Shown here: positions 5,209 to 12,190 of the stretch, in pieces | How positions within the stretch are numbered: the first letter of the stretch is position 1 | Layout: each line of letters begins with the position of its first letter | Assembly (NCBI GenBank): GCA_013205585.1 | Contig: JABMML010000191.1 | Coordinates: 1 to 12,190 of the forward strand | Source: Chitinophagaceae bacterium | Lineage (GTDB): Bacteria > Bacteroidota > Bacteroidia > Chitinophagales > Chitinophagaceae | Length of the DNA stretch: 12,190 bases | Direction: 5' to 3' | The notes under the pieces: generated by a model | Database searches by the model: none | The model's input: the letters and a program-made list of their open reading frames with translations, nothing else | Told to the model about the DNA's origin: nothing | Position numbers and translations under genes: made by a program

Positions 5209-7560
5209 ATGTCAAAAAACTTATTAATTGTGGAGTCGCCTGCAAAGGCTAAGACGATCGAAAAGATTTTAGGGGAAGAATTTGAAGTAAGAAGCTGCTA
5301 TGGTCATATTCGTGATCTAGAGAAAGCAGATATGGGTATTGACTTAAAAAACAAATTTGCACCAAGATATTCTGTCCCGAGTGAGAAAGAAAAAGTAGTA
5401 AAGGAATTAAAATCAATGTCAAAGAAGGCAAAGGAAGTTTGGCTTGCATCGGATGAGGACCGTGAAGGCGAAAGTATTAGTTGGCATTTAGCAGAAGTAT
5501 TGGGATTAGATCCTAAAAAAACAAAGCGTATTGTATTTCATGAAATTACAGCGCCTGCTATTAAAAAAGCAGTTGCGAATCCGCGTTTCATAAATATGGA
5601 CTTAGTAGACGCACAACAAGCAAGAAGAATATTAGATCGTATTGTGGGTTTTGAATTAAGCCCTGTGCTTTGGAGAAAAATTGGCATGCAAAGAAGTTTA
5701 AGTGCCGGTCGTGTACAAAGTGTTGCTGTAAGATTAATTGCAGAAAGAGAAAGAGAGATTAATCAATTTTTACCAGAAAGCGCTTTTAAAATTTCAGCTT
5801 TATTTACAGCCCCCGATATTAATAAAAAGAAAGTAAAATTTAAAGCTGAAGGACCTCAAAAATTATCTACTGCTGGTGCCGCTGAAAAGTTTTTAAATGA
5901 ATCAAAAGGTGCAAAATATACTGTTAAAGATATTGCAGTAAAAGACGGTAAACGCACGCCCTCAGCACCTTTCACCACTTCTACTTTACAACAAGAAGCC
6001 TCTAGAAAATTAGGATACAGCGTAAGTAAAACAATGTTGCTTGCACAAAAATTATATGAAAGTGGTAAGATCACTTATATGAGAACCGATAGTATTAGTT
6101 TAAGTGAAACAGCAGTCGACGCCATTAAAGCAGAAATTAATTCAAGCTTTGGCGAAAAATATTATCAACCTCGCAAGTTCAAAAATAAAAATGAAAATGC
6201 GCAAGAGGCACATGAGGCCATACGCCCTTCTTACATGAATGAAAGTAAGGTAGACGATGCCGACTTAAACAGATTATACGAACTTATTTGGAAAAGAACC
6301 ATTGCTTCTCAAATGAGCGATGCGCAATTTGAAAAAACAACTGCAAAAATTGAAGTCTCTACCAATAAAGAAACTTTAACGGCTAGTGGAGAGGTGATGA
6401 AATTTGATGGTTTTCTAAAAGTATATTTAGAAAGCAACGACGAAGAGGAAGAAGATAATAATGAAGATGGAGAAAGTTTATTACCTCCTTTAGCAAAAGG
6501 ACAAGTATTAGACTTTTTAGAAATGATAGGGCTAGAGCGTTTTAGCAGACCTAGTTCCAGATATACAGAAGCGTCGCTGGTTAAGAAATTAGAGGAATTA
6601 GGCATTGGACGCCCTTCTACTTATGCGCCTACCATTTCTACTATAATGAAGCGTAATTATGTAGAAAAAAGAGAAAAAGAAGGCGTTAAAAGAGTCTATC
6701 AAATTTTAACACTAGATAACAAGGATGTAATTAAACAAGATGCTGCTTCTGAAATTACAGGTGCAGAAAAAAATAAGTTGTCCCCTACCGATTTAGGTTT
6801 AGTGGTAACCGATTTCTTAAAACTCCATTTCTCAAAAGTGATGGACTTTAACTTTACGGCTAAAATTGAAGGAGAATTTGATGAAATTGCTGCAGGTAAG
6901 TTATTATGGAGTGATATGATTGATTCATTTTACAAACCCTTCCACGAAACCATTGAGCATACCCTTGAAACCGCAGAAAGAGCCAAAGGTGAAAGAGAAC
7001 TAGGATTTGATGCAGTGACTGGTAAAAAAGTAATTGCCCGTATGGGTAAATATGGACCCATGGTACAAATTGGTCACCAAGATGAAGAAGAAAAGCCAAG
7101 ATTTGCAAAACTAAAAGCCTCTCAAAGTATTGAAACTATAAGTTTTGATGAAGCCATGGAACTTTTCAAACTACCTCGAACGCTTGGTCAATTTGAAGAG
7201 GAAGATGTTTCAGTTAATATTGGTCGTTTTGGCCCTTACGCTGCCCATGCTAAGAAGTTTTACTCCCTTAATAAGGAAATGGACCCTTACACTGTAACCC
7301 TAGAAGAACTCAGTCCTATGATTGCAGAAAAGCGTAAAGCCAAAGACGAGAGAACCATTAAGATATTTGAAAAAGAAAAGATACAATTACTAAGAGGCCC
7401 TTATGGACCTTATATCAAACAAGGTTTACGCAACTTTAAATTGACTAAAGAGCAACAAGATAAAGTAGAAACCTTGACAATTGAAGAAGTCAATGCAACT
7501 ATTGCTGAATTAAAAGCCAACCCGCCACGCAAAATGGCTAGAAAGAAAAAGGCTTCTTAG
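5209..7560 (+). CDS. topA: DNA topoisomerase I (type IA) with C-terminal Toprim repeats
   Basis: Type IA topoisomerase that relaxes negative supercoils by passing one strand through a transient break held on a tyrosine. It has 783 residues from the ATG at 5209. The N-terminal TOPRIM domain shows LLIVESPAKAKTI (E9, as in E. coli) and ASDEDREGE (D82, D84, E86) for Mg binding. The active-site tyrosine is Y290 in ITYMRTDSIS. RPSTYAPTIST lies further on. An acidic insert DEEEEDNNEDGE occupies about residues 410-421. There are no zinc-finger cysteines. Instead three Toprim C-terminal repeats with the GxYGP-type core occur near 597-660, 665-720 and 725-770 (GKYGPMVQIG, GRFGPYAAH, GPYGPYIKQG), followed by a basic tail ending KKKAS. 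A TTG at 5200 could add three residues but is unlikely. The 3' end overlaps the desaturase gene stop. Confidence 0.97.
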   Translation: MSKNLLIVESPAKAKTIEKILGEEFEVRSCYGHIRDLEKADMGIDLKNKFAPRYSVPSEKEKVVKELKSMSKKAKEVWLASDEDREGESISWHLAEVLGLDPKKTKRIVFHEITAPAIKKAVANPRFINMDLVDAQQARRILDRIVGFELSPVLWRKIGMQRSLSAGRVQSVAVRLIAEREREINQFLPESAFKISALFTAPDINKKKVKFKAEGPQKLSTAGAAEKFLNESKGAKYTVKDIAVKDGKRTPSAPFTTSTLQQEASRKLGYSVSKTMLLAQKLYESGKITYMRTDSISLSETAVDAIKAEINSSFGEKYYQPRKFKNKNENAQEAHEAIRPSYMNESKVDDADLNRLYELIWKRTIASQMSDAQFEKTTAKIEVSTNKETLTASGEVMKFDGFLKVYLESNDEEEEDNNEDGESLLPPLAKGQVLDFLEMIGLERFSRPSSRYTEASLVKKLEELGIGRPSTYAPTISTIMKRNYVEKREKEGVKRVYQILTLDNKDVIKQDAASEITGAEKNKLSPTDLGLVVTDFLKLHFSKVMDFNFTAKIEGEFDEIAAGKLLWSDMIDSFYKPFHETIEHTLETAERAKGERELGFDAVTGKKVIARMGKYGPMVQIGHQDEEEKPRFAKLKASQSIETISFDEAMELFKLPRTLGQFEEEDVSVNIGRFGPYAAHAKKFYSLNKEMDPYTVTLEELSPMIAEKRKAKDERTIKIFEKEKIQLLRGPYGPYIKQGLRNFKLTKEQQDKVETLTIEEVNATIAELKANPPRKMARKKKAS

Positions 7561-8648
7561 ATTATTGAGGGCTTACTCATTAATTTAAGGTATTGAACAT
7601 GTGCTTTAATGGCACTCACTACCGTAGGGTATTCAATATACTTTAATTTAAAATCGGCACAGGTTTTCTTCACTATTTTAGAAATAGCAGGATAATGCAC
7701 ATGCGATATTTTAGGAAACAAATGATGCTCAATTTGAAAGTTAAGCCCGCCCACTAACCAACTAACTATTTTACTCTTAGTCGCAAAATTAGCAGTGGTT
7801 TGAATTTGATGTACTGCAAATTCATCATCCATTTTATTCTCAGGTTGATTGGCTAAAGGAAATGCAGTGTCTGTTACGGTGTGTGCTAGTTGGAAAACTA
7901 TACTTAATACAAAGCCTGCCACAAATCCCACTACTAAAAACCCTACTAACCAGCTTACCCAGCCCAACATATATATAGGTAATGCTACAAAGATAAAAGC
8001 ATGGTATACTTTCACTGCCCAAAATTCAATATGTTCAGAAGCGCTCATTTTGCTAATTTCTACAGATCCAATTTTCTTGGTGAAATACTTTTTGTAATCG
8101 GCAAAGAAAATCCAAAATATATATAGTAACATATATAAACCCCAAAAATAAATATGTTGAAAACGGTGTAAAAGATAATGCTTTTGAGTGGGTGCCATTC
8201 TCATTAAAACACCTACTTCAATATCATCATCTACCCCATCAATATTGGTATAAGTATGATGTAAAGTTACATGCTTCATCGCCCACATAAAACGACTTGC
8301 CCCTAGCACACTAATAGAAGAAGAGGCTAATTTATTTAACCAAGCGTATTTACTAAAACTACCATGGCTGCCATCATGCATAACATTAAAACCAATAGCT
8401 GCAATAAGGCCCCCAAATAAAACACATTCTAAAATGGCATAAAATACAGGTGGGGTAAAAAATATTAAATGAATATAAGTAACCACAAATAAGCTCATTA
8501 AAATAATAGCTTTAGAAAACAATTTAAAATTACCTGTTGCTTTAATAGCATGGTCTTCTAAATATAGATTCACTCTTCTTTTTAATTCTGAATGTAATGA
8601 ATTAGCCATTACAGGGAACTTAGGGGTAATCAGATGCATGTTTGACAT
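7557..8648 (-). CDS. Membrane fatty acid desaturase, front-end (delta-6-like) type
   Basis: Integral membrane di-iron desaturase of 363 residues from the ATG at 8648. It has the three histidine boxes of the superfamily: HDGSH (H91, H95), HVTLHHTYTN (H126, H130, H131) and QIEHHLFP (Q305, H308, H309). Glutamine in place of the first histidine of box 3 is typical of front-end desaturases such as delta-5 and delta-6 enzymes. No cytochrome b5 domain is fused, so electrons must come from a separate donor. Hydrophobic segments lie around residues 45-90 and 165-250, placing the boxes on the cytosolic face. The substrate (acyl-CoA or acyl-lipid) and double-bond position cannot be read from sequence. 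A TTG at 8654 would add two residues; ATGs at 8639 and 8609 are also open. The stop codon overlaps that of topA. Confidence 0.93.
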   Translation of the reverse strand: MSNMHLITPKFPVMANSLHSELKRRVNLYLEDHAIKATGNFKLFSKAIILMSLFVVTYIHLIFFTPPVFYAILECVLFGGLIAAIGFNVMHDGSHGSFSKYAWLNKLASSSISVLGASRFMWAMKHVTLHHTYTNIDGVDDDIEVGVLMRMAPTQKHYLLHRFQHIYFWGLYMLLYIFWIFFADYKKYFTKKIGSVEISKMSASEHIEFWAVKVYHAFIFVALPIYMLGWVSWLVGFLVVGFVAGFVLSIVFQLAHTVTDTAFPLANQPENKMDDEFAVHQIQTTANFATKSKIVSWLVGGLNFQIEHHLFPKISHVHYPAISKIVKKTCADFKLKYIEYPTVVSAIKAHVQYLKLMSKPSII

Positions 8649-8749
8649 AGACAATCGTTATAAGATACAAAGAAAAGGCAAATAGCAATAAGACTAGGCA
8701 TTATTCTCTGTTATTTACCCGAACGTTTAATAATTCTATTTATTATGTA

Positions 8750-8759
8750 AACAATTGTT
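8750..8759. promoter_or_regulatory. Palindrome AACAATTGTT in a divergent spacer (possible operator)
   Basis: Perfect 10-base palindrome near the middle of the 206-base spacer between the desaturase and SirB1-like genes. It could bind a dimeric regulator of either gene, but short AT-rich palindromes occur by chance. The rest of the spacer (8649-8854) holds no recognisable gene or exact TAnnTTTG box; TATATTTC at 8805-8812 is one mismatch away on the plus strand. Confidence 0.2.
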
Positions 8760-8854
8760 AAATATATCCACATAGATGGGATAAGTAAAAAGGATTTTTG
8801 ACGATATATTTCGTTGATTTGAATAATAATTGAAACCTAACCTTAGTTTAACCT

Positions 8855-9724
8855 ATGCAAAAAGAAGCAGAAATTAGCGCCCTATTTAAGCTAATAGACG
8901 ACCCTGACGAAGAAGTATTTAATACCATTGCAGACAGGTTGCTCAATTATGGCACTCCTATTATACCCGACTTAGAACATCTTTGGGAAAATACTTTAGA
9001 CGAAGCTACATTAGAACGCATTGAAGTAATGATTTACAAACTGCGTTTGCAAGATTTAAAAGAAGCCTTCGTTGAATGGAAATCTAAACCCGACCCCTCT
9101 TTATTTGAAGGTGCTATACTAGTTAATAAATTTCAATTCCCAGAATTAGCCACGGACAACCTTCGCCATCAAATAGAAAAAATTAGACGTAATATATGGC
9201 TTGAATTAAATAATTATCTAACGCCATTAGAGCAAGCCAATGTCATTAGAAACATATTATTTAGCTACTATCAAATAAAGGGTGTAGAAGTAAACTATGA
9301 AAGGCCTGAAGAATTTTTAATTTCAGCTCCCCTACAATCTAAAAAAGGAAATGCTATTGCGAATACTTTATTATACGCAGAGCTTTGTCAACAACTAGAA
9401 ATACAGGCGCAGTTTATAAATATACCTAAGCAATGTATTATTGCTTTTTATGCATCGGACTGGGACCCTGAAGAAATAGTGACCAACCCTCAAGAATTTA
9501 TTCAATTCTATGTAGAGGGTACCACAGGCAATGCCTTCTCCCAAAAAGATTTAGATCAATACATGATTAGATCCAACATAGAGCCTAAGAATAGTTATTA
9601 CAAAGCAATGTCTAATGTGAAAATCATCAAAAAACATTTACTAGAATTTGCAAAATGTTTTAATAGCCCTACCCTACAATACAAACAAAAGGACCTTACC
9701 GATTTAGCCAATTTATTAGACTAA
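8855..9724 (+). CDS. SirB1-like (transglutaminase-like) protein with N-terminal HEAT-like region
   Basis: A 289-residue soluble protein of the SirB1/Transglut_core2 family, whose biochemical role is poorly defined. Residues 1-75 resemble a HEAT-like helical pair (ALFKLIDDPDEEVFNTIADR, then IIPDLEHLWE). About 85-145 match the SirB1 N-terminal segment: FEGAILVNKFQFPEL, a long helix, then NVIRNILFSYYQIKGVEVNY. The core follows at 148-200: YERPEEFLISAPLQSKKGN, TLLYAELCQQLEIQAQFINI and CIIAFY. I cannot place a convincing Cys-His-Asp triad, so enzymatic activity is doubtful and a scaffold role is possible. The ATG at 8855 starts an apparent three-gene operon with the csaA-like gene (10-base gap) and ogt. 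Family assignment is by pattern only, hence moderate confidence; the coding call itself is strong. Confidence 0.72.
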   Translation: MQKEAEISALFKLIDDPDEEVFNTIADRLLNYGTPIIPDLEHLWENTLDEATLERIEVMIYKLRLQDLKEAFVEWKSKPDPSLFEGAILVNKFQFPELATDNLRHQIEKIRRNIWLELNNYLTPLEQANVIRNILFSYYQIKGVEVNYERPEEFLISAPLQSKKGNAIANTLLYAELCQQLEIQAQFINIPKQCIIAFYASDWDPEEIVTNPQEFIQFYVEGTTGNAFSQKDLDQYMIRSNIEPKNSYYKAMSNVKIIKKHLLEFAKCFNSPTLQYKQKDLTDLANLLD

Positions 9725-9734
9725 ATAAAAAACT

Positions 9735-10064
9735 ATGATTCAGTGGGATGATTTTACCAAGGTAGATATTCGTTGCGGCACTATTTTATCGGCCGAAGTT
9801 TTTGCAAAAGCAAAAAAACCAGCCTACCAACTAAGTATTGATTTTGGAAGCCTAGGTATTAAAAAATCATCTGCGCAAATTACACATCATTATAGTATTG
9901 AAAATTTAATAGGCAAGCAAGTAGTTGCGGTGGTGAATTTTCCACCTAAGCAAATTGCCAATTTCATGAGTGAATGCCTTGTACTAGGTGTATACGATAC
10001 CCAAAATGAAGTTGTATTATTACACCCCTCATTTCCTGTTCAAAACGGACAACCCATTGGTTAA
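9735..10064 (+). CDS. csaA: CsaA-type tRNA-binding domain protein
   Basis: A single OB-fold tRNA-binding domain of 109 residues, the length of Bacillus CsaA. Signatures are FTKVDIRCGTILSAEVF (8-24), the basic patch KAKKPAYQLSIDFG (25-38), the strand QVVAVVNFPPKQIANFMSEC and the C-terminal LGVYD...VVLLHP. The fold is shared with the C-terminal domain of MetRS and with Arc1p/EMAP II. CsaA is a homodimer that binds tRNA and was reported in Bacillus to have secretion-chaperone activity. The domain is complete and stands alone, so it is not a MetRS fragment. It is translated from an ATG 10 bases after the SirB1-like gene, and its TAA overlaps the ogt ATG by one base (TAATG), which suggests translational coupling. 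Confidence 0.92.
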   Translation: MIQWDDFTKVDIRCGTILSAEVFAKAKKPAYQLSIDFGSLGIKKSSAQITHHYSIENLIGKQVVAVVNFPPKQIANFMSECLVLGVYDTQNEVVLLHPSFPVQNGQPIG

Positions 10065-10564
10065 TGGAAACTAAATACACTCAAATATATCATAGCCCTA
10101 TTGGTGTAATTAAAATTATAGCTTCTGATTATTGTATTGAAGAATTGGTTTTTGTAGAAGCAGAGTCTGTATCAAAAATAAATTTATCCGAGCATTCCCC
10201 CCCTGTAATTCAACAATGCATTGACGAACTGATAGAATATTTTGCAGGCAGTAGAAGAAGTTTTTCAGTAGCCATTAACCAGGAAGGTACAGAATTTCAA
10301 CAAAGGGTTTGGAAAGAATTATATGAAGTACCTTTTGGAAAGAATTTAAGTTATGGGGAACTTGCCAAAAAAATGAGCGACCCTAATGCAGTTCGAGCAG
10401 CTGCTTCTGCCAATGGTAAAAATAAAATAGCCATTATAGTGCCCTGTCATAGAATTGTAGGAGCAGACAGATCCTTGGTGGGATATGCCTGGGGCAAGGC
10501 CAGAAAGAAATGGCTATTACAACATGAATTTAGACTGGCCCTAGGGGTGCAAACCTTATTTTAA
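10064..10564 (+). CDS. ogt: Methylated-DNA--[protein]-cysteine S-methyltransferase
   Basis: Suicide DNA repair protein that transfers the methyl group from O6-methylguanine (and O4-methylthymine) to its own cysteine. It has 166 residues. The acceptor is C128 in the invariant PCHRIV block. R111 in AVRAAASANGKN is the arginine finger that flips the base, with N117 in the Asn hinge. Y97 in LSYGELAKK is the helix-turn-helix tyrosine. The C-terminal LVGYAWGKARKKWLLQHE is the usual closing segment. The N-terminal half is the degenerate RNase H-like domain. There is no AraC-type Ada module, so this is the Ogt form, not the adaptive regulator. The start overlaps the csaA stop by one base. The 3' end overlaps cdd by 9 bases on the opposite strand. 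Confidence 0.95.
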   Translation: METKYTQIYHSPIGVIKIIASDYCIEELVFVEAESVSKINLSEHSPPVIQQCIDELIEYFAGSRRSFSVAINQEGTEFQQRVWKELYEVPFGKNLSYGELAKKMSDPNAVRAAASANGKNKIAIIVPCHRIVGADRSLVGYAWGKARKKWLLQHEFRLALGVQTLF

Positions 10565-11038
10565 AATAGAACCGTCAAAACCGAAGGGTAATAAATGAGT
10601 AGCCGATTGAAGCACCATTACTTTACCCGACATACCTGCCATAATAATCTTAATGGGAGATTGAAACCTGTTCTCATAGTCTAACAAAGACTGTCTACAC
10701 ATACCACAAGGCGAAATAGGCTCTACGGAAGGCTTACCTACCGGTTCGTAACTAATAGCAATGGTTTGTATTTTTTCCTGCGGAAATTGGCTTGCTACAC
10801 TGTTTAATAAATTACGCTCTGCACAAATGCCTACGGGAAAACTGGTACTTTCCTGATTAGAGCCAATGATAATTGCATGGGAACTTAACCTTGCAGCAGC
10901 CCCTACTTTAAAATTAGAATAAGGAGCATAAGCCGTTTGGGTTGCTTTTTTAGCAGCCTCCAATAGTTCTTGATCCGAGCTTGACAATTGATTTGAATCG
11001 TCTAACAAATCATATTCGAATTCAAATTTTTGCTGCAT
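10556..11038 (-). CDS. cdd: Cytidine deaminase
   Basis: Zinc enzyme of pyrimidine salvage that converts cytidine and deoxycytidine to uridine and deoxyuridine. It has 160 residues, slightly longer than the 130-140 typical of the tetrameric form because of an N-terminal extension of about 20-25 residues rich in Asp, Gln and Ser. The zinc site is complete: C72-A73-E74 in GICAERNLL (C72 ligand, E74 proton shuttle) and C111/C114 in SPCGMCRQSL. The ribose-binding NxE motif is N61/E63 in GSNQESTSFP. FKVGAAA precedes it. It lies 18 bases downstream of lepB on the same strand, so the two are probably cotranscribed. It converges on ogt, sharing 9 bases at the ends. Confidence 0.95.
   Translation of the reverse strand: MQQKFEFEYDLLDDSNQLSSSDQELLEAAKKATQTAYAPYSNFKVGAAARLSSHAIIIGSNQESTSFPVGICAERNLLNSVASQFPQEKIQTIAISYEPVGKPSVEPISPCGMCRQSLLDYENRFQSPIKIIMAGMSGKVMVLQSATHLLPFGFDGSILK
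10557..10568. repeat. 12-base palindrome TATTTTAAAATA supplying both stop codons
   Basis: Perfect palindrome at the ogt/cdd junction. The ogt stop TAA (10562-10564) lies inside it, and it includes all but one base of the cdd stop (10556-10558 on the minus strand). There is no loop or GC-rich stem, so it is not a classical terminator. Confidence 0.6.
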
Positions 11039-11056
11039 GTACTTTAATTAAGTAAT

Positions 11057-12190
11057 TTATTTAATAAGATTAAATAGTCGATTCCATCTAATGGAATTAT
11101 TATAACTAAACCAAATTAAAGCTGCTCTACCTACAATATGTGTTTCAGGAACAAAGCCCCAGTACCTGCTATCTTGACTACGATGACGATTATCTCCCAT
11201 CATCCAATAATAATTTAGCTTTACTGCATAAGTAGTAGCAGCTGCTCCATTGATAAAGTATTGACCATTTTGTTTTTCTAAATTATTATGCTCATAGTTG
11301 GTAATGAGTCTTCTATAAATTTCAATAGTGGTATCATTTAATTCAATAATGTCTCCTTTTTTAGGAATACGAATAGCCCCGAAATTATCTACGGACCATG
11401 GCGCATGCACAACATCATTCGGAAAAGTATTACCAATTAAATTATCTACATAAAAACTGACTTCTTTTACTTGAGGCAATTTACCTAAGCTGGCTGCAGC
11501 CCCTGCTGTCATGTTTATTACATAAGTATTAGGACTTCCTTCCATTATTTTAAAATCGGCTGTGGCTTCATTAATATCAATACCAATCGTATCTTCTATA
11601 AAGCTTTCTGGAAAGGCTGTTCCATCGGTTACGACAATATATTCAGTTTGTGCAGAAGCAGCCACATAAGCAGGCTTGTCATTCACCCACAACCTACTAT
11701 CCTTTATTTGAATAATATCTCCAGGAATACCCACACATCTTTTAATATAGTTATCGGTCTTATCCACTGGATGCACTAAAATTGGATAATCGGCTTGCAA
11801 TTTTTCTCTATTATTATTATACTCTGGTGTTCTTAATACATCATAATAAGGAAACTTAGATCCAAATTCTGGTAAGTTAATAATAGTATCTCCTGCTGGA
11901 AAATTAAAAACCACTACATCGTTTCTATTAATATTTCTAAACTTAGTTAACCTTTGATAATCGAGTTGCACCAATTTTGAATAAGAAGGTGTGGTAGGTG
12001 CCCCTGGTAAAGTATTGTGTACAAAAGGAAAAGAAATAGGTGTTTGAGGAATTCTAGCTCCATAAGTAAGCTTATCAACAAATAAAAAATCATTCACTAA
12101 AAGTGTTTTCTCCATACTCTCTGTAGGAATCACATAGGCTTCAAATATAAATGTTCTAATTAAAGTAGCTGCCACAATAGCAAATACACC
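11057..12190 (-). CDS. lepB: Signal peptidase I (5' end beyond the right edge)
   Basis: Membrane serine protease that removes signal peptides from exported proteins. At least 377 residues are visible. The frame is open to the right edge, reading GVFAIVAATLIRTFIFEAY, a transmembrane segment with its start off-window; the GTG at 12175 is an internal valine codon. The catalytic Ser-Lys dyad is present: the serine of PTESMEKTLL (codon near 12118) and the lysine of NYIKRCVGIPGD (near 11743). Box E is MMGDNRHRSQDSRYWGFVP near the C-terminus. Two insertions make it longer than the E. coli enzyme's periplasmic part: about 70 residues between the serine and VVVFNFPAGD, and about 140 residues between GIPGD and GDNR. 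This size is usual for Bacteroidota. cdd follows after 18 bases. Confidence 0.95.
   Translation of the reverse strand, partial: GVFAIVAATLIRTFIFEAYVIPTESMEKTLLVNDFLFVDKLTYGARIPQTPISFPFVHNTLPGAPTTPSYSKLVQLDYQRLTKFRNINRNDVVVFNFPAGDTIINLPEFGSKFPYYDVLRTPEYNNNREKLQADYPILVHPVDKTDNYIKRCVGIPGDIIQIKDSRLWVNDKPAYVAASAQTEYIVVTDGTAFPESFIEDTIGIDINEATADFKIMEGSPNTYVINMTAGAAASLGKLPQVKEVSFYVDNLIGNTFPNDVVHAPWSVDNFGAIRIPKKGDIIELNDTTIEIYRRLITNYEHNNLEKQNGQYFINGAAATTYAVKLNYYWMMGDNRHRSQDSRYWGFVPETHIVGRAALIWFSYNNSIRWNRLFNLIK

Noticed and set aside
8649..8654. TTG at 8654 as the desaturase start
   Set aside because: An ATG two codons later is available with no sign favouring TTG; the difference is only two residues.
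12173..12175. GTG at 12175 as the start of lepB
   Set aside because: The frame stays open to the window edge and reads a hydrophobic helix (GVFAIVAATLIRTF), so this is an internal valine codon and the gene is partial.
1..12190. Mobile element, CRISPR, toxin-antitoxin, defence or phage genes
   Set aside because: No transposase, integrase, direct-repeat array, terminal inverted repeats, or paired small toxin/antitoxin genes are seen; gene content is housekeeping with uniform AT-rich composition.

Overview
The window is AT-rich, tightly packed bacterial chromosome, most likely from the phylum Bacteroidota (possibly Chitinophagaceae-like; that rank is a guess). Three kinds of evidence point there. 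Several genes sit 18-23 bases downstream of an exact TAnnTTTG box, the -7 element of Bacteroidota promoters. Shine-Dalgarno sequences are mostly absent. The proteins also fit: a topoisomerase I with C-terminal Toprim repeats instead of zinc fingers, a UbiA-type digeranylgeranylglyceryl-phosphate synthase homologue next to a KdsC-like phosphatase and Maf, and a signal peptidase I with large insertions.

Layout from left to right. (1) The 5' part of lipA (lipoyl synthase) runs off the left edge on the minus strand and is divergent from an OsmC-family peroxidase gene. (2) The osmC-like gene converges on a five-gene minus-strand operon read fdx > iscX > kdsC-like > ubiA-like > maf (4034 down to 1312), with a shared hairpin terminator overlapping the end of maf. 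(3) Divergent from fdx is an alpha/beta hydrolase gene, followed by topA. (4) topA meets a front-end fatty acid desaturase gene tail to tail, with the two stop codons overlapping. (5) A 206-base divergent spacer separates the desaturase from a plus-strand operon: SirB1-like protein, CsaA-like tRNA-binding protein, and O6-methylguanine-DNA methyltransferase (ogt). (6) ogt overlaps the end of cdd (cytidine deaminase) tail to tail. cdd lies downstream of lepB (signal peptidase I), whose 5' end leaves the window on the right.

The genes are mostly housekeeping: cofactor and Fe-S biology (lipA, fdx, iscX), nucleotide hygiene and DNA maintenance (maf, cdd, ogt, topA), envelope and lipids (kdsC-like, ubiA-like, desaturase, lepB), and stress (osmC-like). 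I see no mobile element, CRISPR array, tRNA, rRNA, phage gene or defence island, and no gene-free stretch over 300 bases; the longest is 206 bases. I do not find a clear undescribed system. The most notable points are the fdx-iscX pair apart from any iscS/iscU within the window, the archaeal-type lipid enzyme homologue, and several start and stop arrangements that automatic annotation is likely to get wrong.
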